Assembly: GCA_023664665.1 (NCBI GenBank)
Contig: JAMPEY010000001.1
Coordinates: 62,001-126,000, forward strand
Source: Lachnoclostridium sp.
GTDB taxonomy: Bacteria; Bacillota; Clostridia; Lachnospirales; Lachnospiraceae
Direction of reading: 5' to 3'
DNA: 64,000 nucleotides
Positions within the stretch are counted from its first letter, which is position 1. Each line of letters begins with the position of its first letter. The notes below the pieces were generated by a model, which saw only the letters and a list, made by a program, of their open reading frames with translations, was not told where the DNA came from and made no database searches. The position numbers and the translations under genes are program-made. Shown here in pieces: positions 53,117-60,434 of the stretch.

Positions 53117-53899
53117 GTGGCGGAGTATATGATTTTAAAAAAAGAGGGCGTAAAAATTGTCAAGAAGCGGTTCAAGGAACTGTTAAAACCTCTTGATTTT
53201 CAGTTGTATCCCCGTTCCGGCACCCGATTTATAAGAGTACGGGAGGATTTTATTGATGAAGTGCATTTGGACACCGCCGGATACCATTTAGCGGTCATGT
53301 ATTTCATCTATTCCTATCATGCTCCTTTTGCATACCTCCACTGCGATCAGGGGCGGCTATGGAGGACGGCAAAGGAACATATTTCCACGCATTTAGAATG
53401 GCATTGCAAGATACCGCCGGACGGCGGACCGTATTATTATCAAACGGAGCATTTTGAAGCGGTATGGCGAGATGTGTCGTATGTGCTCACACAGTATATT
53501 TTGCCGCAGATGGAGGCTATGACGAAAGAAGGCTTTATCTTACGGCTATTGGAGCGCAGCAGGAATGATCAGGACTTTTTTCTTCCGGATCAGCCCGTTT
53601 CCCTTACAATCCCCGGTTTTCCCGGCACGAACGAAGCGGCGGTATATGGTGTGGAATTGTGGTGGCTGGAACGGTATGAGGAGGCAGTTCCCTACCTGAC
53701 ATTAGCCAGAGAAAGATATGGGGATTGGCTGACTGACTTTGGACGGGAAACAGAGCATATCAGCCTTTGCATCAGGAAAAGGCTGGCGCTGTTGGATGAA
53801 TTGCTGTCCTGTTGGGAAAGGCGGGAAGAGTGCTATATGTTACAGGCTCAAAAGCAGATTAATCAAATTCCGTTGAATTGGGTTGAATATATGTTATAA
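53117..53899 (+). CDS. Hypothetical protein, DUF4304-like N-terminus
   Basis: 260 residues from the GTG at 53117 (GGAGGAA seven to eight bases upstream). No signal or membrane segment. The start (VKKRFKELLKPLDFQLYPRSGTRFIRV) resembles DUF4304-type proteins. The C-terminal half is helical (YEEAVPYLTLARERYGDW). No catalytic motif. Function unknown. It may be co-transcribed with rluF. Confidence 0.7.
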   Translation: MAEYMILKKEGVKIVKKRFKELLKPLDFQLYPRSGTRFIRVREDFIDEVHLDTAGYHLAVMYFIYSYHAPFAYLHCDQGRLWRTAKEHISTHLEWHCKIPPDGGPYYYQTEHFEAVWRDVSYVLTQYILPQMEAMTKEGFILRLLERSRNDQDFFLPDQPVSLTIPGFPGTNEAAVYGVELWWLERYEEAVPYLTLARERYGDWLTDFGRETEHISLCIRKRLALLDELLSCWERREECYMLQAQKQINQIPLNWVEYML

Positions 53900-53956
53900 C
53901 TTTCGGTTTATAAAAGTCCGTTTTATATTTATAGAGCCGCATCATTTCATTGGTAA

Positions 53957-54065
53957 TATTTTCCCAAAAAGGGAAAATAAAATAAAGAAAATAAAATAAA
54001 ATTAAGAAAATAAAATTAAGAAAATAGGATAAAGAAAATAGAGTAAGAACTAAAAATATAAGAGT
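53957..54065. repeat. Stem-loop and AT-rich short repeats before ligA
   Basis: A 9-bp hairpin with core TTTTCCC-AAAAA-GGGAAAA (53957-53979), then about 90 bases almost only A and T with G spaced about every 6-14 bases. It contains tandem blocks of AAAATAAAATTAAG-type units (about 53974-54043). It may act as an UP element or a flexible spacer. Confidence 0.7.
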
Positions 54066-54120
54066 TAAAAATATAACAAGTGGTATTTAATTCACAAAGC
54101 ATGGAAAACGGGGGTATTGT

Positions 54121-56082
54121 ATGCAGGACTCTAAAGTAGAAAGGCTGAAATATCTGGTAGATATCTTGAATAAGGCTTCTAAGGCTTATTATGCGCAGGA
54201 CAGGGAAATTATGAGTAATTTCGAGTATGATAAGCTTTATGATGAATTGGTTTCTCTGGAGCAGGAGTTGGGTATGGTGCTGTCCAACAGCCCCACGGTC
54301 AATGTAGGATTTGAGGCGGTGGACGAGCTGCCCAAGGAGCCCCATGAGAGTCCCATGCTTTCCCTTGGAAAAACCAAGAGCAGGGAAGAGCTTAGGGAGT
54401 GGATGAAGGAAAATCCTGCAATTTTGAGTTGGAAATTGGATGGATTGACCATTGTTTTGACATATTTTGCAGGAAAACTTGCAAAAGCTGTCACAAGAGG
54501 GAACGGAGAAATCGGAGAAGTCATCACAAACAATGCCAAGACTTTTAAAAATCTCCCCTTAAATATTTCCTATCAGGGGGAGCTGGTTTTGAGGGGAGAG
54601 GCTGTTATCAGTTATTCCGATTTTGAGAAAATCAATCAGGAGATTCCCGATGAAGATGCAAAGTATAAAAATCCCAGAAATCTGTGCAGCGGTTCCGTAA
54701 GGCAGTTAAATAATGAGATTACCTCCAAGCGGAATGTACAGTTTTATGCGTTTTCCCTTGTGAAGGCAGAGGGAGTGGATTTCCATAATTCCAGACAGGC
54801 GCAGTTTGCATTTTTGAAGCAGCAGGGCTTTGATGTGGTGGAGCACTATCTGGTGACGGAAGATACGATTCTTGGCACAATAGAGCAGTTTGAGAAAAAA
54901 ATAGAAACCTATGACATTCCTTCGGACGGTCTGGTGCTTACTTATGATGATATAGCTTATGGGCAGTCTTTGGGCAGGACAGCAAAATTCCCAAGGGATT
55001 CCATTGCTTTCAAATGGGCTGACGAGCTTAAGGAAACGGTGCTTATGGAAGTGGAATGGAGCGCCAGCAGGACAGGGCTGATTAATCCGGTAGCGATTTT
55101 TGAGCCGGTGGAGCTGGAAGGAACCACGGTGAGCAGGGCTTCCGTGCACAATGTAAGCATTGTGAAGGAACTTAAGTTAGGTCTAGGCGACCATATTACC
55201 GTATATAAGGCGAATATGATTATTCCGCAGATTGCGGAAAACCTTACCCAGAGCGGCACTCTGGAAATCCCTAAATTCTGCCCCGTGTGCGGGCAGCCGA
55301 CTCAGATTAAGCAGATAAATGAGGTGCAGTCGCTGTATTGCACCAATGAGGACTGTGCAGCCAAAAAGATTAAGTCTTTTACCCTTTTTGCCAGCAGGGA
55401 TGCCATGAATATTGACGGCTTGTCGGAGGCTACTCTGGAGAAACTGATTGATATGGGATTTATCAAAGAATATGCAGATTTATTTCATCTGGAGAGGTAT
55501 AAAGAAGAGATTACCCGGATGGAAGGCTTTGGGGAAAGATCCTATCAAAAGCTGATAGACAGCATAAATACCGCAAGGGAAACCACCCTTCCCAGAGTGG
55601 TTTATGCTCTGGGAATCGCCAACATTGGGGCAGCGAATGCTAAGATGTTATGCCGCTATTTTGACTATGATTTGGAAAAAATGAAGCAGGCGGACGAGGA
55701 GATGCTAAGCGCTATAGAGGGCGTGGGTGAAGTGATTGCCGCTGCATTTACGGATTATATGAGAAATGAGGATAATCTGGCAAGGTTGGAACGCCTGATG
55801 AGTGAGCTTACCATACAGGTTCCGCAGGTGGAGGCAGGAAGCCAGACCTTGGAGGGCATGGCATTTGTGATTACCGGAAGCCTGAACCATTTTGGCAGCC
55901 GGAGTGAGTTGAAGGATTTGATTGAGCAGAAGGGCGGAAAGGTGACAGGAAGCGTTACCGGGAAAACCACCTGCCTGATTAATAATGACAATACCTCGAC
56001 TTCCACCAAGAATAAAAAGGCGAAGGAATTACAGGTGCCCATTTTGACGGAGGATGAATTTTTAGAGAAATATATGCAATAA
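54121..56082 (+). CDS. ligA: NAD-dependent DNA ligase, divergent LigA
   Basis: 653 residues, close to the family's usual length. It joins nicked DNA using NAD. Adenylation Lys105 in SWKLDG; NAD-binding YYAQDREIMSNFEYDKLYDEL; four-Cys zinc finger (CPVCGQPTQ, YCTNEDCAAKK); HhH region (LEKLIDMGFIKEYADLFHL, GIANIGAANAKML); C-terminal BRCT (GMAFVITGSLNHFGSRSELKDLIEQKGGK in parts). The motif normally TRGDG-x2-GEDVT reads TRGNGEIGEVIT, and the Glu before K-x-DG is absent, so it may be a second, diverged ligase. The ATG has no strong ribosome site. Confidence 0.93.
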   Translation: MQDSKVERLKYLVDILNKASKAYYAQDREIMSNFEYDKLYDELVSLEQELGMVLSNSPTVNVGFEAVDELPKEPHESPMLSLGKTKSREELREWMKENPAILSWKLDGLTIVLTYFAGKLAKAVTRGNGEIGEVITNNAKTFKNLPLNISYQGELVLRGEAVISYSDFEKINQEIPDEDAKYKNPRNLCSGSVRQLNNEITSKRNVQFYAFSLVKAEGVDFHNSRQAQFAFLKQQGFDVVEHYLVTEDTILGTIEQFEKKIETYDIPSDGLVLTYDDIAYGQSLGRTAKFPRDSIAFKWADELKETVLMEVEWSASRTGLINPVAIFEPVELEGTTVSRASVHNVSIVKELKLGLGDHITVYKANMIIPQIAENLTQSGTLEIPKFCPVCGQPTQIKQINEVQSLYCTNEDCAAKKIKSFTLFASRDAMNIDGLSEATLEKLIDMGFIKEYADLFHLERYKEEITRMEGFGERSYQKLIDSINTARETTLPRVVYALGIANIGAANAKMLCRYFDYDLEKMKQADEEMLSAIEGVGEVIAAAFTDYMRNEDNLARLERLMSELTIQVPQVEAGSQTLEGMAFVITGSLNHFGSRSELKDLIEQKGGKVTGSVTGKTTCLINNDNTSTSTKNKKAKELQVPILTEDEFLEKYMQ

Positions 56083-56105
56083 CAGCACAGAAATGAGGAG
56101 TAATT

Positions 56106-57011
56106 ATGCCGATTAAAACACAGAACGATTTACCCGCAAAGGAGATATTGGAAAATGAAAATATATTTGTGATGGATGAATTCCACGCTATCCATCAGGA
56201 TATCCGCCCATTACAGGTTATTATTTTAAATATCATGCCTGTGAAGCAGGATACGGAGCTGCAGCTTCTGCGCGCCTTGTCCAATACGCCCCTGCAGGTG
56301 GATGTCACCTTTCTCAACATGAAGAGCCATGTGTCGCGCAATACGCCTGCAAGCCACCTGAACCGGTTTTATACCACGATAGATGCCATCCGCGACAGAA
56401 ATTTTGACGGAATGATTGTCACGGGGGCGCCTGTGGAGGATATTGCCTTTGAAGAGGTGGATTATTGGAAGGAAACCTGTGAAATATTGGATTGGGCGCA
56501 GACCCATGTGACCTCCACCCTGCATATCTGCTGGGCAGCGCAGGCAGGGCTGTACCATTATTACGGCATTAATAAAAGAAAGCTTCCCCAGAAGCTTTTC
56601 GGGGTGTATGAGCATACCGTCTCCAATCGGAAAATCCCCTTAGTGAGAGGTTTTGACGATGTATTTTTGGCTCCCCACAGCAGGCATACGGAAACTCCGG
56701 CGGATGCCATTCATGCCTGCAAGGAACTGACTGTGCTGGCGGAGTCCCCTGTGGCAGGCGTGTTTCTTGCGATTGCGGAAAATGGGAAGAAAATTTTCGT
56801 AAACGGTCATCCCGAGTACGACAGATTCACTCTGGACAAAGAGTACCATAGGGATTTGGATAAGAATCTGCCCATACAGATACCATATAATTATTATCCC
56901 GACGATGACCCCGCGAAGCGCCCTTTGCTGCAGTGGCGCTCCCACAGTAATAACCTTTATAGTAATTGGCTTAATTACTATGTTTACCAGGTGACGCCTT
57001 ATGATTTATAG
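56106..57011 (+). CDS. metA: Homoserine O-acetyltransferase, MetA family
   Basis: 301 residues. MetA activates homoserine for methionine synthesis. Motifs: LNIMPVKQDTELQLLRALSN, catalytic Cys in HICWAAQAGLYHYY, Arg/His in HSRHTE, and GHPEYDRFTLDKEY with the catalytic His and Glu. Residue 111, which sets acyl-donor choice in this family (Gly for succinyl-CoA, Glu for acetyl-CoA), is Glu (TGAPVE), so acetyl-CoA is predicted despite the older succinyl name. GGAG precedes the ATG. It follows ligA by 23 bases; no SAM riboswitch is seen. Confidence 0.96.
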   Translation: MPIKTQNDLPAKEILENENIFVMDEFHAIHQDIRPLQVIILNIMPVKQDTELQLLRALSNTPLQVDVTFLNMKSHVSRNTPASHLNRFYTTIDAIRDRNFDGMIVTGAPVEDIAFEEVDYWKETCEILDWAQTHVTSTLHICWAAQAGLYHYYGINKRKLPQKLFGVYEHTVSNRKIPLVRGFDDVFLAPHSRHTETPADAIHACKELTVLAESPVAGVFLAIAENGKKIFVNGHPEYDRFTLDKEYHRDLDKNLPIQIPYNYYPDDDPAKRPLLQWRSHSNNLYSNWLNYYVYQVTPYDL

Positions 57012-57057
57012 GAGGATTTGAACAATAGGTATTTTCTCATGTGAAAATGGGTTATAT

Positions 57058-57093
57058 ATGTGAGCGACAGCCGTTTTTGACGGTCGCTCACAT
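57058..57093 (+). terminator. Hairpin after metA
   Basis: An 11-bp stem, ATGTGAGCGAC (57058-57068) with GTCGCTCACAT (57083-57093), plus an inner CCG/CGG. The tail has only three T (TCATCTTT), so it is a weak terminator. It lies between the convergent metA and the gene at 57161. Confidence 0.6.
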
Positions 57094-57160
57094 CATCTTT
57101 AACTTATTATATGTTCTAAAATGCTTGGACAATATTTTCTTACAGAATCTTTTCCTTGAT

Positions 57161-57511
57161 TTATGTGTCCATTCCTGTAATTACCACGGTAAATGGAGCA
57201 GTAGCACCCTCCGGTGAATGGATATATAGGCTTCTTTCATCAATATACATTGTTCTTTGACCATTTACAATCCGTATGCCTTTGAGTTTTTTATCATCGA
57301 CACCATTCGCCACATCTCCGTAAACCTTAAATGATATTTTATTCTTTTCGTCAGGTTTTTCTGCGATAATTTCCCACAACAATGATTTGGGTTTTTTACC
57401 GTTTGGATCTTGTATGTATCTTGTTGAAAAATTTCCGCTGGATCTGTGCCGCTGACCATTAAAGGGCTTGGGATGACTATAGATTCTTTCTTCTCTGTGG
57501 TATTCTGACAT
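57161..57511 (-). CDS. Hypothetical small protein
   Basis: 116 residues from the ATG at 57511, where GGAGGAATTT lies upstream. Charged, no signal or membrane segment. The C-terminal half is beta-rich (KISFKVYGDVAN, IRIVNGQRTMYIDERSLYIH, PFTVVITGMDT). No family recognised. Convergent with metA, divergent from the dehydrogenase gene. Confidence 0.65.
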   Translation of the reverse strand: MSEYHREERIYSHPKPFNGQRHRSSGNFSTRYIQDPNGKKPKSLLWEIIAEKPDEKNKISFKVYGDVANGVDDKKLKGIRIVNGQRTMYIDERSLYIHSPEGATAPFTVVITGMDT

Positions 57512-57692
57512 ATAAAATTCCTCCTTAAACAATTATGTAATACAATTCAATTTATGTTACCATAATTTAATTATAAGTACAATACTGATTTTGTTTTTTG
57601 ATTGAGTTCCGATAAAATATAAATGATTGCCTTTCACACCCTTCTCCCACCCGCATATACTAAAAGAAATATGGATAGAAGATTGTGCCGAT

Positions 57693-58592
57693 ATGAACCC
57701 AAACAGTAAATGCGATTGTACGACAGATTTTAATCAGGAAAACTTTGCATTTCCCCCACAGCATCAAAACAGGCAGCCGGGCTTTGAATATGTAATGAAG
57801 CCGCTTCCTGTGTCGGAATGCGGAAAACCTCATCGAAAATTGCAAAATAAGGTCGCTTTGATAACGGGCGGCGACAGCGGAATCGGGAGAGCGGTCGCCT
57901 ATGATTTTGTAAAAGAAGGAGCTTTGGTTGCCATTGTCTATTACAACGAAGAAGTAGATGCAAGGGAAACTGCACAAAGAATAGAGGAACTAGGCGGCAA
58001 GTCCCTGCTCTTATGCGGAGATTTAAAGGACCCTCACTTTGCGGGATATTGCATAGAAAAAACGGTGGAGTGTTTCGGAAAGCTGGATATCTTAGTAAAT
58101 AACCATGCTGTTCAATTTGTACAGAGGAGTATTTTGGATATATCCCATGAGCAGCTGGAATTTACTTTCCGGAATAATGTGTTTTCTTTTTTCTATTTGA
58201 TACAGTACGCCCTGCCCTATATGGAAAAGGGCGGCAGCATTATCAATACAACTTCCGTGACTGCCTATGAAGGAAATAAAGATTTGATAGATTACAGTGC
58301 GACCAAGGGGGCTATTGTGGCTTTGACCAGATCGCTTTCCCTGTCTTTGGCGGAAAAGGGAATCCGGGTAAACGGGGTTGCGCCGGGTCCCATATGGACG
58401 CCTTTGATTCCGGCATCTTATTCGGCAAAGGAAGTTGCTACCTTCGGAAAAGAGACATCCCATGTGCCTATGGACAGAGCCGGTCAGCCCTGCGAGGTTT
58501 CTCCCTGTTATGTTTTCCTTGCATCGGATGACTCCAGTTATATGACGGGACAGGTGCTTCATCCCAACGGTGGGACAATTGTAGGGTCTTAG
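57693..58592 (+). CDS. Short-chain dehydrogenase/reductase (Gsp39/YhdF-like)
   Basis: 299 residues. An N-terminal extension (about 1-45, QPGFEYVMKPLPVSE) typical of the Bacillus general-stress Gsp39/YhdF/YdaD group, then a classical Rossmann SDR with TGGDSGIGRAVA, NNHAVQF, catalytic Ser/Tyr/Lys in NTTSV and YSATKGAIVALTRSL, and GVAPGPIWTPLIP. It acts on an unknown carbonyl or alcohol with NAD(P). Start at 57693; the frame is open from 57627. Confidence 0.93.
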   Translation: MNPNSKCDCTTDFNQENFAFPPQHQNRQPGFEYVMKPLPVSECGKPHRKLQNKVALITGGDSGIGRAVAYDFVKEGALVAIVYYNEEVDARETAQRIEELGGKSLLLCGDLKDPHFAGYCIEKTVECFGKLDILVNNHAVQFVQRSILDISHEQLEFTFRNNVFSFFYLIQYALPYMEKGGSIINTTSVTAYEGNKDLIDYSATKGAIVALTRSLSLSLAEKGIRVNGVAPGPIWTPLIPASYSAKEVATFGKETSHVPMDRAGQPCEVSPCYVFLASDDSSYMTGQVLHPNGGTIVGS

Positions 58593-58791
58593 TTTTGGAG
58601 ATTTTTATAAGAAATAGATGATACTTTCGGATACACCGGGGCGTTTTTAATGATAGAAAAATTTCTTTTGTAAGAGAGGAAAAGTCGGGACATTTCTTTG
58701 TTTTGCTGCATCTAATAAATGTAGGAATATTCAAAAAACTTGACTTTGGCATCTATTCTTTGCAAAAAACAAAGACCGGCGGGAGAAACAA

Positions 58792-59772
58792 ATGAGGAAT
58801 CAGGGAAGAAACGGCAGGGAGCGGGCGCAGCGCAGCAGCAATAGAAGAAGGGAACAGTTAGGAAACAGACTGTTTCGTTTTGCAACAGTAATTGCCATTG
58901 TTATATTGATGTTTTATATCAGGGCGATAAGGACGGAATTGAAAGAAATGCGGACCGCATTGAAGCGGATAGAAGTGTTGGAATACGGAAGAATTGAAGC
59001 ATCCACGGGAAGTATATTGCAGAGCGAAACAGATTATGTCAGCAGCATCGGTACGGTGGATGTGGGAAAGCCCATACAGCGTTCGAGGGCAGAAATCATA
59101 AAAAGGCTGGAGGAATTGGGAAAAGAAAATCCGGATATTGCGGCAATAGGCAGGAACAGCTCACAGTATCCGGAAGATATGCTGGCGGCTCTGGCAAATA
59201 ATCCGGAGATGGCGGATTTTGTGGCGGGTTATTTGGATAAGAGCGGATATACCGTAAGCGGTTTGACGAGTTTTGAAAAAGAGCAGGAATATCCGCTGTT
59301 TCTCCAATGGGACCCACGGTGGGGATATGAATCTTATGGTGATGACAGTTGTATCGGTCTGGCAGGCTGCGGTCCCACCTGTCTGGCGATGGTTTTATAT
59401 TATCTGACAGGTGATGAAACTTTTACACCGGACAGGATAGCCGCTTATTCTATGGAAAATGCCTATTATGCAAGCGGAGTGGGCACGGCATGGGCATTGA
59501 TGGAGGATTTTCCCGCCATCTATCATATCAAGGTAACGGAACCCAAAGTAACGGAACATGCAATCAGAGCGGAATTGGACAAGGGAAAGGTGTTGATATG
59601 TTCCATGGGTCAGGGGGATTTTACGGTGGCAGGACATTATATTGTCATATACGGATACCGGGACGGCGGATTTCTGGTGAATGATCCGAACTGTGTGGCA
59701 AGGAGCAGAAAAGAGTGGAGCTTTGAACAGATAAAGCTCCAGATTAAGAAAATCTGGAGTTATGGAAAATAA
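58792..59772 (+). CDS. Membrane-anchored C39-like cysteine peptidase
   Basis: 326 residues. A basic N-terminus (RNGRERAQRSSNRRREQ), one membrane segment (about 28-44, FATVIAIVILMFYI), a linker of about 130 residues, then a papain-like Peptidase_C39_2 domain (about 160-326): PLFLQWDPRWGYESYG, Cys in GLAGCGPTCLAM, His in VAGHYIVIYGY and Asn/Asp in FLVNDPN. Likely outside the cell, cleaving peptides or isopeptide cross-links; the target is unknown. AGGAGAAA-type site before the ATG. The 199-base spacer before it shows no clear promoter. Confidence 0.9.
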   Translation: MRNQGRNGRERAQRSSNRRREQLGNRLFRFATVIAIVILMFYIRAIRTELKEMRTALKRIEVLEYGRIEASTGSILQSETDYVSSIGTVDVGKPIQRSRAEIIKRLEELGKENPDIAAIGRNSSQYPEDMLAALANNPEMADFVAGYLDKSGYTVSGLTSFEKEQEYPLFLQWDPRWGYESYGDDSCIGLAGCGPTCLAMVLYYLTGDETFTPDRIAAYSMENAYYASGVGTAWALMEDFPAIYHIKVTEPKVTEHAIRAELDKGKVLICSMGQGDFTVAGHYIVIYGYRDGGFLVNDPNCVARSRKEWSFEQIKLQIKKIWSYGK

Positions 59773-59835
59773 AAATCTGAAGAATTGCCCGGAAAATCAG
59801 GAAAAAGTCAAAATAAACGAAATAACGATAATATA

Positions 59836-59906
59836 TTGACAAACAGAGAACCGCGAATTATAATAAAGTTATTCTTAATATTGAATCGGGCAGCAAGGTT
59901 AAGAAT
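59836..59906 (+). promoter_or_regulatory. Perfect consensus promoter and leader stem-loop
   Basis: TTGACA (59836-59841), a 17-base spacer and TATAAT (59859-59864), both consensus. The leader has an 8-bp inverted repeat, ATTCTTAA (59871-59878) with TTAAGAAT (59899-59906), right after the expected start. It drives the coiled-coil gene at 59958. Confidence 0.9.
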
Positions 59907-59957
59907 ATTCTAAAACGGAGAAGGAAAACCCTAAAATGTAAGGAAAGGAGGAGCCAT

Positions 59958-60428
59958 ATGTTAACACAGGAAGATTTAATGGCTATCAAGGGACTTTTCG
60001 CAGAGGAGTTTGCAGCAATTGACCGGCATTTTGCGGCAATCGAGCAGCGCCTTGACGGTGTGGAGCAGCGCCTTGACGGTGTAGAGCAGCGCCTTGACGG
60101 TGTGGAGCAGCGTCTTGACGGTGTGGAGCAGCGCCTTGACGGTGTAGAGCAGCGCCTTGACGGTGTAGAGCAGCGTCTTGACGGTGTAGAGCAGCGCCTT
60201 GACGGTGTGGAGCAGCGCCTTGACAATGTGGAGCAGCATCTGAGCAAAGTAGAGCAGCGTCTGGACAAGGTGGAAAGCGAAGTATCATCCCTGAAAGCAG
60301 GCCAGCTGCAGATGCATCAGGAGATCAAAAATATTTCCAGAAAAGTTGATGCAACTTACGAGCTGGCGCTGGACAACTGGGGTCAGATTGTAGAATCCAA
60401 AAACCGTTTGGATATTCTGGAAGCATAA
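59958..60428 (+). CDS. Heptad-repeat coiled-coil protein
   Basis: 156 residues, cytoplasmic, no signal. After a short start (LTQEDLMAIKGLFAEEFAAI), eight exact heptads EQRLDGV and three diverged ones (EQRLDNV, EQHLSKV, EQRLDKV) form one long coiled coil, then a helical tail. Hydrophobic and charged positions fit a parallel coil. Families with this V-E-Q-R-L-D motif are known as small coiled-coil or phage/DUF proteins, but I do not recognise a function. A perfect promoter suggests strong expression. AAGGAGG precedes the ATG; only 6 bases separate it from the convergent gene at 60435. Confidence 0.85.
   Translation: MLTQEDLMAIKGLFAEEFAAIDRHFAAIEQRLDGVEQRLDGVEQRLDGVEQRLDGVEQRLDGVEQRLDGVEQRLDGVEQRLDGVEQRLDNVEQHLSKVEQRLDKVESEVSSLKAGQLQMHQEIKNISRKVDATYELALDNWGQIVESKNRLDILEA
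60042..60272 (+). repeat. Eleven tandem 21-bp units
   Basis: Units of 21 bp, GAGCAGCG[CT]CTTGACGGTGT[AG], eight encoding EQRLDGV (60042-60209) and three diverged (60210-60272). Variant T at the ninth base occurs in units 4, 7 and 11, hinting at a three-unit, 63-bp duplication. The repeat lies within the coiled-coil gene, in phase. Confidence 0.95.
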
Positions 60429-60434
60429 AAAGTA

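Noticed and set aside
56083..56105. SAM riboswitch before metA
   Set aside because: Only 23 bases separate ligA and metA, too few for a riboswitch.
59858..60268. Minus-strand frame with SRRCSTP repeats
   Set aside because: Mirror of the 21-bp repeat in the coiled-coil gene.
60042..60272. Possible CRISPR array from regular 21-bp repeats
   Set aside because: There are no spacers between units; they are contiguous, in phase and encode heptads of a protein.
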